DNA of 64,000 bases from JAUYQR01 sp031415015 (lineage in GTDB: Bacteria > Pseudomonadota > Alphaproteobacteria > Rhodobacterales > Rhodobacteraceae): positions 1 through 64,000 of the forward strand of contig JANOQT010000037.1 of assembly GCA_031415015.1 (NCBI GenBank), written 5' to 3'. The position numbers and the translations under genes were made by a program. Shown piece by piece: positions 35,152-42,595 of this stretch (positions are counted from its first letter, which is position 1; the number at the start of each line of letters is the position of its first letter). The notes beneath the pieces were generated by a model. That model saw only the letters and a program-made list of their open reading frames with translations, was not told the origin of the DNA and made no database searches.

Positions 35152-35171
35152 GGTACCCATTATCGTGTACC
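35152..35171. promoter_or_regulatory. inverted repeat upstream of sbtA
   Basis: GGTAC (35152-35156) and GTACC (35167-35171) are exact inverted half-sites separated by 10 bases, ending 28 bases before the sbtA start. They could bind a dimeric regulator. No cognate regulator is encoded beside it, so this is only a candidate. Confidence 0.35.
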
Positions 35172-35199
35172 GGTGGCTAGGAAAACGGAGAGAAGCCCG

Positions 35200-36174
35200 A
35201 TGCAAGATGCCCTTTCGCTGGCTGCGGCAAACCTCTTGACGCCGATGATCCTTTGCTTTGCCTTGGGCCTGATCGCGGCCCTCGCCCGGTCGGAGCTTTC
35301 AATCCCCGAAGCCGCTGCCAAGACGATGTCGATTTACCTGCTGTTCGCTATCGGCTTCAAGGGCGGCGTAGCCGTCAACGACCATGGGCTGGACGGCAAC
35401 CTTCTCTTCGCGATCATTGGCGGCGTTATCCTGTCGTTTGGCCTGCCATTCGTGGCCTTTGCGCTGCTGAAACTCCTGACCCGACTGTCGGCCACCGATG
35501 CAGCCGCCGTCGCTGCGCATTACGGCTCGATCTCCATCGTGACCTTCGTTACCGCCACCTCCGTCCTGCAATCCTCCGGCGTCACGTTCGAAGGCTACAT
35601 GGTCGCCGTGGCCGCGGCGATGGAGGCTCCGGCGATCATCTCGGCCCTGTGGCTCGTCTCACGCTCCGGTCGCAGCGAGCCGATGGACGCCGATCTCTGG
35701 CGCGAAATCTTGCTGAACGGCTCCATCGTCCTGCTGGTCGGCTCGTTCCTGATCGGCCTTGCCACCGGCGCCAAAGGCATGGAACGGATCGACGCGTTCA
35801 TTGTGGCGCCGTTTCAGGGCGTGCTCTGCCTGTTCCTTCTGGACATGGGCCTTGTTGCCGGGCGCGGGCTGAAAGCCGCGAAGGGTGTGCTTTCTCTCGG
35901 TGCCGTCGCCTTCGGCATCGTCATGCCCGTCATCGGGGCCGCCACTGGCCTCGCCATGGGTCTTGCCCTTGGCCTGTCCACCGGCGGCGTCGCGCTGATG
36001 ATGGTGCTGGCGGCCTCCGCCTCCTACATCGCCGTCCCTGCCGCCATGCGCGTGGCCTTGCCAGAGGCGAACCCGTCGGTCTACCTGACCCTGTCACTGG
36101 GCGTGACCTTCCCCTTCAACCTGACCCTCGGCATCCCGGCCTACATCGCCGTGGCCCAGGCATTCGGAGGTTAA
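35200..36174 (+). CDS. sbtA: sodium-dependent bicarbonate transporter, SbtA family
   Basis: SbtA takes up bicarbonate with Na+ across the inner membrane and was first known from cyanobacteria. The 324-residue protein has about ten helices and the family blocks LLFAIGFKGGVAV (about 53-65), AAHYGSISIVTFVTA (near 112-126) and the C-terminal SASYIAVPAAMRVALPEANP. The ATG at 35200 has GGAGAG upstream. Only one base separates its stop from the sbtB start, so the two are co-translated. It lacks part of the central loop of the cyanobacterial proteins. Confidence 0.9.
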   Translation: MQDALSLAAANLLTPMILCFALGLIAALARSELSIPEAAAKTMSIYLLFAIGFKGGVAVNDHGLDGNLLFAIIGGVILSFGLPFVAFALLKLLTRLSATDAAAVAAHYGSISIVTFVTATSVLQSSGVTFEGYMVAVAAAMEAPAIISALWLVSRSGRSEPMDADLWREILLNGSIVLLVGSFLIGLATGAKGMERIDAFIVAPFQGVLCLFLLDMGLVAGRGLKAAKGVLSLGAVAFGIVMPVIGAATGLAMGLALGLSTGGVALMMVLAASASYIAVPAAMRVALPEANPSVYLTLSLGVTFPFNLTLGIPAYIAVAQAFGG

Positions 36175-36175
36175 G

Positions 36176-36484
36176 ATGCAGACCCATCATGCCAAACGTG
36201 TCGAGATCATCATCGAAGCGCCGATGGAAACACGGCTGACCGCAGCCCTGGAAAAGGCCGGGGTCACCGGGTTTACCGTGCTGCCGGTGCTGGGTGGTTC
36301 AGGCCGCTCGGGCCGCTGGACCCGCGAAGGGCAGGTGGGCCGCGCGGGCATGGTGGCGGTGATCTGCCTGATCCGGCCTGAACGGTTGGACACGCTGTTG
36401 GAAGCCGCGTTTACGGTGGTCGAGCGTCACATCGGCGTAGTTTCGATCACCGATACCGAGGTGCTGCGGGCGGAACGGTTCTGA
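36176..36484 (+). CDS. sbtB: SbtB-like PII-family regulator
   Basis: SbtB proteins are trimeric PII-like regulators that bind adenine nucleotides (cAMP, AMP, ADP, ATP) and gate SbtA. The 102-residue protein has a ferredoxin-like fold with the short T-loop block GGSGRSGRW near 40-48 and VVERHIGVVSITDTEVLR at the end. The C-terminal Cys-containing R-loop (CGPxGC) of many cyanobacterial SbtB proteins is absent, so redox-controlled nucleotide hydrolysis is not expected. It follows sbtA after one base. Confidence 0.88.
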   Translation: MQTHHAKRVEIIIEAPMETRLTAALEKAGVTGFTVLPVLGGSGRSGRWTREGQVGRAGMVAVICLIRPERLDTLLEAAFTVVERHIGVVSITDTEVLRAERF

Positions 36485-36485
36485 C

Positions 36486-36507
36486 GTAGGATGGGCAATC
36501 TGCCCAT
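36486..36507. repeat. convergent-junction palindrome, copy C
   Basis: GTAGGATGGGCAATCTGCCC then AT, holding the core palindrome ATGGGCA-(n)-TGCCCAT. It starts 2 bases after the sbtB stop and ends 7 bases before the TetR gene stop on the other strand. Confidence 0.8.
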
Positions 36508-36513
36508 TACTCC

Positions 36514-37089
36514 TCACCCGTAACTCGCCCGGATCATCCGCAGCAACACCGGCAACAATCGCACCTCCGCCTCCTCCCGCCCGATCCCGGCGGGGCCAAG
36601 GATGGCGATGCCTTCCACCGCCGCTATGATCACTGCATTCACCGCCGCCGCATCGACGCCCGCCGGCGGGGCAAGCGCGCCGCGCTGAGCGCGGAGCCAG
36701 TCGGCCAGCACACCACCCCGCGCCGCCCGGAACGCTTCGCTGGCCGGTGAAGGCGCGCTTGCCTCCATCAGACGCAATTGGCGATACAGCCGGTCTTGCA
36801 GCAGATGCCGCAACAGCGCGCCCGCCAAGCGTTCGATCAGCGCACCGTAGCTTGGCGCCGGTAGCGACGTTTCCGCCGAAAGCGATGCCGCCATCCGGTT
36901 TGCCACCTCTGCCCCCGCGGCGGCCATCAGATCATCCAGACCGCCGAAGTAACGATAGATCAACTGCTTGTCCGCCCCGGCCCGTCGCGCCACGGCGTTG
37001 ATGCCAAGTGCTGCAAAGCCCTCTTCCGACATCAGATCAAGGGCTGCTTCCAGCAGGCGCTGGCGGGTTTCGTCACGGTTGCGGGTCAT
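36514..37089 (-). CDS. TetR/AcrR family transcriptional regulator
   Basis: The 191-residue protein has an N-terminal helix-turn-helix: TRQRLLEAALDLMSEEGFAALGINAVARRAGADKQLIYRYFG over about 6-47, with the usual YRYF recognition helix. The ligand domain is Ala- and Leu-rich. The ATG at 37089 gives the correct family start. It is divergent from the DUF4386 gene, and two identical-type palindromes lie between the two starts, so it very likely represses both itself and that gene. Confidence 0.92.
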   Translation of the reverse strand: MTRNRDETRQRLLEAALDLMSEEGFAALGINAVARRAGADKQLIYRYFGGLDDLMAAAGAEVANRMAASLSAETSLPAPSYGALIERLAGALLRHLLQDRLYRQLRLMEASAPSPASEAFRAARGGVLADWLRAQRGALAPPAGVDAAAVNAVIIAAVEGIAILGPAGIGREEAEVRLLPVLLRMIRASYG

Positions 37090-37102
37090 GCCATCCTCAT
37101 TT

Positions 37103-37118
37103 GTCACCGATTGGTGAC
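37103..37118. promoter_or_regulatory. TetR operator candidate 1
   Basis: GTCACCGATTGGTGAC is a 16-bp inverted repeat (GTCAC-N6-GTGAC) 13 bases upstream of the TetR gene start. The same arms recur exactly 50 bases away. Confidence 0.75.
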
Positions 37119-37152
37119 ATTTTCCCTTGCTCGAGGGAGCGAATCGATTTAT

Positions 37153-37168
37153 GTCACCACTCAGTGAC
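37153..37168. promoter_or_regulatory. TetR operator candidate 2
   Basis: GTCACCACTCAGTGAC has the same GTCAC-N6-GTGAC arms as the site at 37103-37118. It ends 24 bases upstream of the DUF4386 gene start, where a bound repressor would block transcription or initiation. Confidence 0.75.
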
Positions 37169-37192
37169 AAACTCAATCCCGGAGAAACCGCC

Positions 37193-37903
37193 ATGTTCGA
37201 AACCGCTCACTCCCGCACGCGCACAGATAGCCCGGCCCTTCCGAAAGCATGGGGCACGGCCGCTGCCCTTGTGGCGCTGGGCATCGGGTTCAACCTGCCT
37301 TATGCCCGGCTGGCCGTGGTGTTTGAATACCCGAACATCCTGCGCCAGCCACCCGAGGTGATCCTGCAAGCTTTCGCCGCCGGGGGTGCGTCACTGGTCC
37401 TGACCTGGTATGCCTTTGCCCTTGCTGCGCTGATCTTCGCGCCGGTCGCTATGGCCCATGCGCTGGCAAACGACCGCGCCCGCACAGTTCCCGCCCTTGC
37501 CATCGCCGCCGCCGTTACCGGGGCACTGGCCGGGGTTCTGCAAGCGATGGGCCTGCTCCGCTGGGTGATGGTGGTGCCGGGTCTGGCCGCCACCGGCGAT
37601 GTCGAGGGCTTTGCGCTGCTACACGCCTTCGCCGGGGTCGCTGTGGGCGAACATCTTGGCCAGCTTCTGACCGCGCTGCATGTGGCGCTGGTCGCCCGGA
37701 TGCAATGGGCCGAAACCTCGCGGCGGACGGCAGGTCTTGGCCTTTTCACTGCCGTCGCCATTTCAGGTGGGGCAATGGAAGGGGTTGTGCTTTCGGCGGG
37801 TGCCGACGGATCGGCCTTCGGGCTGGCCGCTGTGGCCGGATACCTCAGCCTCACACTGTGGATGCTGGCCTCTTCCTACCAGCTTTTGCGCCGCGCCCCC
37901 TGA
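37193..37903 (+). CDS. DUF4386-type integral membrane protein
   Basis: The 236-residue protein has about six hydrophobic segments, for instance AALVALGIGFNLPYARLAVV and WYAFALAALIFAPVAMAHAL. The block MGLLRWVMVVPGLA (about 116-129) is the recognisable core of DUF4386. No transport or enzyme motif is known for the family. The ATG at 37193 has GGAG upstream. It is probably controlled by the divergent TetR regulator through the palindromes in its promoter. Confidence 0.8.
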   Translation: MFETAHSRTRTDSPALPKAWGTAAALVALGIGFNLPYARLAVVFEYPNILRQPPEVILQAFAAGGASLVLTWYAFALAALIFAPVAMAHALANDRARTVPALAIAAAVTGALAGVLQAMGLLRWVMVVPGLAATGDVEGFALLHAFAGVAVGEHLGQLLTALHVALVARMQWAETSRRTAGLGLFTAVAISGGAMEGVVLSAGADGSAFGLAAVAGYLSLTLWMLASSYQLLRRAP

Positions 37904-37919
37904 AGCCTTTCAGGGCGCG
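37892..37919 (+). terminator. hairpin covering the stop of the DUF4386 gene
   Basis: CCCTGAA (37898-37904) pairs with TTCAGGG (37909-37915) around GCCT. Outer CGCG arms extend it with a 2-base bulge. The TGA stop codon lies in the left arm. No T-run follows. Confidence 0.5.
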
Positions 37920-38032
37920 CAGCCGCAGGGACGAGCGCGCTTCCTTTCCCGGCAGAGGGCGATCAGAAGGCCAACAAAAGCATTATTGCTGATCAATGCC
38001 ATACCTGAAACCCGCCCCTTGAACGCAACGCC

Positions 38033-39667
38033 CTACTGCAGCACCATCCCCTCTGGCCAGGTCATCAGATGTTCCAGCCGCACCGACTTTTTCTCGCCCG
38101 GTGACAGGTCGAATTCCCAGGCGAGGATGCCCTTCTGTCCGTCCACATCCGTTTCGGTCGGCTCTGGCTCGGCGGTGACCTCGATCTCCAGATCGTCCTG
38201 TTCCGAATAGGGGGTCTGGTCGATCAGGTGGATCGGCCAAGCCTCTTTACTCAGGTTCTCAACCTCCAGCACCGCGACCTCTTCGATCTGGTTCGAGGTG
38301 GTGATGATCCCGGTTTCACCTTCGGCCCGGGTTGGCATGTCGCGCTTGATCTGGATGCTGTCCAGCGCGCCAAAGGGGATGTCGCTTTCCACCCCCGGCG
38401 CGATGACGCCAAGGGTGGTCGATCCGACCAGCACGCCTTCGCGGAACAACAGCGCCTCGCCGGGTAGCAGCGGCTCGCCGGTGGTGTTGACGAAGCTTGC
38501 CATCACGAAAGCGGTGCGGTCATAGCGCGGAACGGCCCAGGCGGCGACGACGGGTTCCACCGTCAATTCGTCCAGCGCCAGACGCAGATCTTCGACGCCC
38601 GACGCGACGGTGACGGGAGTGGGGTAGCTATAGACAACGGTGTCGCCCTCCAATCCCATTTCGGCGGTGGTGATCGGGGCGGCTTCGGCCGTGACGGCTT
38701 CGGGCGCGCGCGCATCCGCCGCACCCTTGAACATCGCATCCGCCATTGGTTCCGGTTCCGGAAGTTCCGGCCCGATGCGGCGCAAGTCGGGCCAGAGCGA
38801 AGAGGGTGCCGCCTGTTCCGCAGGGCGCGAGGACGACAGGGTCAGCGCGACGCCCGACCAATCCTCGCCGGTGTACTGGGTGACGAGAACCGAGCGGGCG
38901 ATGGTCAGGCTGTCGCCACCCGCGCGGGTCAGCATCAGGTCATAGTAGGGCCGCCAGCCTGCACCGCTGATGTAATGGGTGACGGTCAGTGTGGCCGCGC
39001 CCGCCGCTTCGGCCCGGACGGCGACGGAAAGGGCGGTGTAGGCGGCGTCGGTGCCGGGCAGGCTGTCGAAAGCGGCACGGGCCTTGGCAAGCGCGTCCTG
39101 CGCATCCGTCAGGGCAATCTGCGCGGGCCACAGGTCGGCGCGGGCGGCAAGGGCTGCCTGCCGTGCGGCCAAGGTTTCGGTGCCGATCATCGTGGCCATG
39201 GCCTTGATGCTGTCCGGGGTGGCTGCTTCGGGCAAGGCACCGGTGAAAGACCCTAGGAAACGAACCTGCGCTTCGGCGGCGTCGACCCTTGCCTGCACCG
39301 CGTCCAGCGCAAGGAGGGCGGTCTGCTCAGACGCCTCCAGCCGCTCCACTTCAGCCTTGGCGGCGGTCTGGTCTGGGGTCAGGGGATCCTCACGCGGGGG
39401 CAGGCGGTCGGCGCGCAGCGAGTACGCCCCGAACTGGAGGCCTGCAGCGGGGGCGAGGCGGAGCAGGCCCGGTTCGGTGCCGCTGGGAAGGTCGGTCACC
39501 AGCAGTTCATGATCCCCGGCGGACGGCGTCGTGACGGTCACCTCGCGGGTGATCTTCGCGCCGTCTGGAAACACGGTGACGGCGGTGATCTTGCTGGTGG
39601 CGGGAAGGGTATCGGCGAGGGTGGGAAGCGCCGAGGTCAGCAGAAGAAAGGTCAGAAAAGGGCGCAT
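38033..39667 (-). CDS. DUF4139 domain protein (MuiA-like)
   Basis: The start at 39667 opens on a signal peptide (MRPFLTFLLLTSALPTLAD). The 544-residue protein has the N-terminal DUF4140 strand block ITAVTVFPDGAKITREVTV, a long Ala/Glu coiled-coil (about 90-190), and a C-terminal DUF4139 beta domain with LTVTHYISGAGWRPYYDLML and LVTQYTGEDWSGVALTLSSSRP. Proteins of this type were once called mucoidy inhibitor A. They are envelope proteins of uncertain role. It appears to be a single gene. Confidence 0.9.
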   Translation of the reverse strand: MRPFLTFLLLTSALPTLADTLPATSKITAVTVFPDGAKITREVTVTTPSAGDHELLVTDLPSGTEPGLLRLAPAAGLQFGAYSLRADRLPPREDPLTPDQTAAKAEVERLEASEQTALLALDAVQARVDAAEAQVRFLGSFTGALPEAATPDSIKAMATMIGTETLAARQAALAARADLWPAQIALTDAQDALAKARAAFDSLPGTDAAYTALSVAVRAEAAGAATLTVTHYISGAGWRPYYDLMLTRAGGDSLTIARSVLVTQYTGEDWSGVALTLSSSRPAEQAAPSSLWPDLRRIGPELPEPEPMADAMFKGAADARAPEAVTAEAAPITTAEMGLEGDTVVYSYPTPVTVASGVEDLRLALDELTVEPVVAAWAVPRYDRTAFVMASFVNTTGEPLLPGEALLFREGVLVGSTTLGVIAPGVESDIPFGALDSIQIKRDMPTRAEGETGIITTSNQIEEVAVLEVENLSKEAWPIHLIDQTPYSEQDDLEIEVTAEPEPTETDVDGQKGILAWEFDLSPGEKKSVRLEHLMTWPEGMVLQ

Positions 39668-39887
39668 CCGGGGCTCCGCACATGAATTCCTCGTGCAGGG
39701 TAGACCCGGGGTTCTGGCGCGGCAAGGCGGGAAACCCAACGCTGCCGCGCGATGGGTCAACCGTCAGGTTCCCCATACCTTCCGCCCGCCACACGCGAAT
39801 TTTGCGAGCGGAATCGCCGGCAGCGTGTTATGCTATCTCCATTCAAAGACCCTTATCGCGACCGATTTTTCAGCACGGAGATTTCAG

Positions 39888-40610
39888 ATGCCTGCAGCAT
39901 TATCGAATCCGCTTGTCACCGCGGCCGTTTCCGAGTGGCACCATTGGGGCGATGCATCGTGGAACGTGATCACCGGCGCGGTGAGCCATGGCTTTGCCAT
40001 CGACGATGACGATCCCTTTGCCCGCTATGTGATCGACACCTATTTGCCGCCGTTTTACGGTGAAAAGCCGAAATGGCCTTCGGTCGAAACCATCGGGCAG
40101 GATGCCTATCCGTGGTCGGCCGTGACAATTTCCTATTTCATGGCGCAGGCGGGTATGCGGCGAAAGCGCCTGTTGCCGTCAAAGCCCGCCGTCACCGATG
40201 CGGCCTACAAAGCGTGGGTGGCGTCCAGCCAGCCGGACGAATTTCCCTGGTCAGAGTCGCATTCCGATTACATCCGCTGGGCGATCCGGGCGCGCAAGGA
40301 CGGCGTGCGGGGCGCGGCCTACTGGGGCTTTCGGGTGGACGAGCCGCAGGCGGTGCCTGAGGTTGGCGATCTGGTCGGCTATGTTCGGGCGGTCAAGAAC
40401 ATGACCCACAAGAAGGCGCTGGGCTGGTTTGACAAGACCGGCGGCTATTCCAGCCACACGGACATTGTGGTGGCGGTCCGCCCCGGAGAGATCGACGTGA
40501 TCGGCGGCAATGTCCGCGATTCTGTCACCCGCAAGACCCTGAAGACGAACGCCAAGGGCCAGCTGATTGATCAGCGGCATTTCTGGTTCGTCGTCATGAA
40601 GCTGCGTTGA
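39888..40610 (+). CDS. DUF2272 domain protein (NlpC/CHAP-like amidase fold)
   Basis: The ATG at 39888 has GGAG upstream; the long 5' extension of this frame is antisense to the DUF4139 gene and is not used. The 240-residue protein matches DUF2272: DAYPWSAVTISYFMAQAG, SHSDYIRWAIRARK, VGDLVGYVR and a HTDIVVAV block followed by VIGGNV. His in SSHTDIVV is the likely catalytic base, and the usual Cys position reads Ser or Ala here (PWSAVTISYF), so activity is unsure. There is no signal peptide. The next gene, 12 bp on, encodes a lysozyme-like protein. Confidence 0.8.
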   Translation: MPAALSNPLVTAAVSEWHHWGDASWNVITGAVSHGFAIDDDDPFARYVIDTYLPPFYGEKPKWPSVETIGQDAYPWSAVTISYFMAQAGMRRKRLLPSKPAVTDAAYKAWVASSQPDEFPWSESHSDYIRWAIRARKDGVRGAAYWGFRVDEPQAVPEVGDLVGYVRAVKNMTHKKALGWFDKTGGYSSHTDIVVAVRPGEIDVIGGNVRDSVTRKTLKTNAKGQLIDQRHFWFVVMKLR

Positions 40611-40622
40611 GGGGGGCGGGTC

Positions 40623-41429
40623 ATGCCATTGGATCCAACTTGGGTGGCCGCGGCGGTAGAGATCACGCCGGGTTTTGAAACAGTCGGCGATCCCTATGCC
40701 GCAGTGGCGGGGGATTTCGACGGAATGGGCATTTCCTGCGGCGCGTTGCAGTGGAACATCGGCATGGGATCGTTGCAGCCGATGGTGCTGGGCGTCGGGC
40801 AGGACGTGGTGCGCAGTCTGATGCCGCAGCACGGCGCGCGGATGTGGGAGGCGTGCAGCGGCCCGGTCAAACGCGGGTTGCAGATCGTGCGCGGCTGGCA
40901 GAACGGCACGACCTTGAAGGCTGTGCCCAAAGCCGAGTTGACGGCCCTGATGGGGTCACCCGCGATGCGGGCCCAGCAACAGGCGCGGATCGACGCCAAG
41001 GCGGAAACGGCGCTGCGGATGGCGCGGGACTGGTCGATGGCACGCGACGGGACAGAGCCCTCGAAACGGTTGTTCCTGTGGTTCTTCGACATCGTGACGC
41101 AGAACGGCGGGCTGAAAGGGCTGACGCCGGAACAGGTGGCAGAGTTCATCCGGGCGAACCGGCCCGACCGGGTGGATGACATCATCTGCGACTTTCTGGC
41201 CAGCCGGAAAGGCAACAGCGGGCACGTCAAGGATGCGGCCAGAAACGCGGCGCTGTGGCGCAATCAGGCCGACGGCGAAAAGCTGGAGATCCTGTGCATG
41301 AGCTACCTGCGGTCCGGAATGTCCAACCCAAAGTGGCGGCATGTGGTGCTGAACCGCAAGGGTGCAATCGCGATGGGCAGAGGGTCGGTCAATGGCGGAT
41401 TGAACGAGTTCGGGCATCTGGGGATTTGA
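40623..41429 (+). CDS. putative lysozyme-like (muramidase or chitosanase fold) protein
   Basis: The 268-residue protein has EITPGFETVGDPYAAVAG then DFDGMGISCGALQWNIGMGS (about 14-49), which resembles the Glu/Asp active-site region of lysozyme-superfamily hydrolases, including GH46-like enzymes. The rest is helical, with FLWFFDIVTQNGGLKG (near 143-158) and NSGHVKDAARNAALWRNQ. No signal peptide is present. It probably forms an operon with the DUF2272 gene. Fold assignment is an inference from these short blocks only. Confidence 0.68.
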   Translation: MPLDPTWVAAAVEITPGFETVGDPYAAVAGDFDGMGISCGALQWNIGMGSLQPMVLGVGQDVVRSLMPQHGARMWEACSGPVKRGLQIVRGWQNGTTLKAVPKAELTALMGSPAMRAQQQARIDAKAETALRMARDWSMARDGTEPSKRLFLWFFDIVTQNGGLKGLTPEQVAEFIRANRPDRVDDIICDFLASRKGNSGHVKDAARNAALWRNQADGEKLEILCMSYLRSGMSNPKWRHVVLNRKGAIAMGRGSVNGGLNEFGHLGI

Positions 41430-41433
41430 GGGG

Positions 41434-41487
41434 GGATGGGCAGATTGCCCATCCTACACCCCCGTAGGATGGGCAATTTGCCCATCC
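41434..41487. repeat. convergent-junction palindromes, copies A and B in inverted pair
   Basis: Two 24-base copies (41434-41457 and 41464-41487) of the palindromic element are arranged as an inverted pair with one mismatch, separated by ACCCCC. Each is a hairpin by itself (ATGGGCA/TGCCCAT), and together they can form one long stem. They fill the gap between two convergent stops (41429 and 41495) and probably act as a bidirectional terminator. Confidence 0.85.
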
Positions 41488-41494
41488 TTGGCCG

Positions 41495-42517
41495 TCAGCC
41501 CTTTTTCAGCACCCGGTTGCCCAGAACCTCGGCGATCTGCACGGCGTTCAGCGCGGCACCCTTGCGCAGGTTGTCCGACACGATCCACATCGACAAGCCG
41601 TTGTCGATGGTGCTGTCCTGCCGGATGCGGCTGACATAGGTGGCATAATCGCCGACACATTCGATAGGCGTGATGTAGCCGCCCGGTTCGCGTTTATCGA
41701 CGACCATGATGCCCGGCGCCTCGCGCAGGATATCTTGCGCCTCTTGCCAGTCGATCGGGTCCTCGAACTCGATGTTGACCGCTTCGGAATGCCCGACGAA
41801 CACCGGCACGCGCACGCAGGTGGCGGTGACCTTGATCTTCGGATCAAGGATCTTCTTCGTCTCGGCCACCATCTTCCATTCTTCTTTGGTGAAGCCGTCA
41901 TCCAGGAAGACGTCGATCTGCGGGATCACGTTGAAGGCAATCTGCTTGGGGAACTTCTTCGGGGCCACTTCCTGACCATGCACATAGATGCCCTTGGTCT
42001 GATCCCACAGCTCGTCGATACCTTCCTTGCCGGCCCCCGAGACGGACTGGTAGGTGGAGGCGACGACCCGCTTGATCCGCGCCCGGTCATGCAGCGGTTT
42101 CAGGACAACCACCATCTGGGCGGTCGAACAGTTCGGGTTGGCGATGATGTTCTTGTTCTTGTAGCCCATGATCGCGTCAGCGTTCACTTCCGGCACGATT
42201 AGCGGAACCTGCGGATCGTAGCGGTAGAGCGAGGAGTTATCGATCACGATGCAGCCCACAGCGGCGGCGCGGGGGGCATAGATCTTGGTCTCATCCGACC
42301 CGATGGCAAACAGAGCGATGTCCCAGCCAGTGAAATCGAAGGTTTCAAGGTCCTTGGTTTTGACGGTCTTGTCGCCAAAGCTGATTTCGGTGCCCAGGGA
42401 TTTGCGCGAGGCCAGGGCGGCAATCTCGTCCACGGGAAACTCGCGCTCGGCGAGGATGTTCAGCATTTCGCGGCCCACGTTACCCGTGGCACCCGCGACG
42501 ACGACCTTGTAGCCCAT
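41495..42517 (-). CDS. asd: aspartate-semialdehyde dehydrogenase
   Basis: Asd reduces aspartyl phosphate to aspartate semialdehyde with NADPH, at the branch point of lysine/diaminopimelate, threonine and methionine synthesis. The 340-residue protein has the nucleotide motif GATGNVGREML near residue 9, active Cys130 in NPNCSTAQ, and the substrate block STYQSVSGAGKEGIDEL. With dapD and dapE elsewhere in the window it supplies diaminopimelate for the cell wall. It appears monocistronic, ending at the palindromic repeat pair. Confidence 0.96.
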   Translation of the reverse strand: MGYKVVVAGATGNVGREMLNILAEREFPVDEIAALASRKSLGTEISFGDKTVKTKDLETFDFTGWDIALFAIGSDETKIYAPRAAAVGCIVIDNSSLYRYDPQVPLIVPEVNADAIMGYKNKNIIANPNCSTAQMVVVLKPLHDRARIKRVVASTYQSVSGAGKEGIDELWDQTKGIYVHGQEVAPKKFPKQIAFNVIPQIDVFLDDGFTKEEWKMVAETKKILDPKIKVTATCVRVPVFVGHSEAVNIEFEDPIDWQEAQDILREAPGIMVVDKREPGGYITPIECVGDYATYVSRIRQDSTIDNGLSMWIVSDNLRKGAALNAVQIAEVLGNRVLKKG

Positions 42518-42595
42518 CGGGGTTCTCCTTTGTGCGCCCCGGTGTGGGGACGGGGCCTGTTAGCGCATGGCAGGCCCGGGGGAAAGGGGGCGCGG

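Noticed and set aside
39531..39887. Upstream extension of the DUF2272 frame
   Set aside because: It overlaps the opposite DUF4139 gene start, and a good ribosome site precedes the ATG at 39888.
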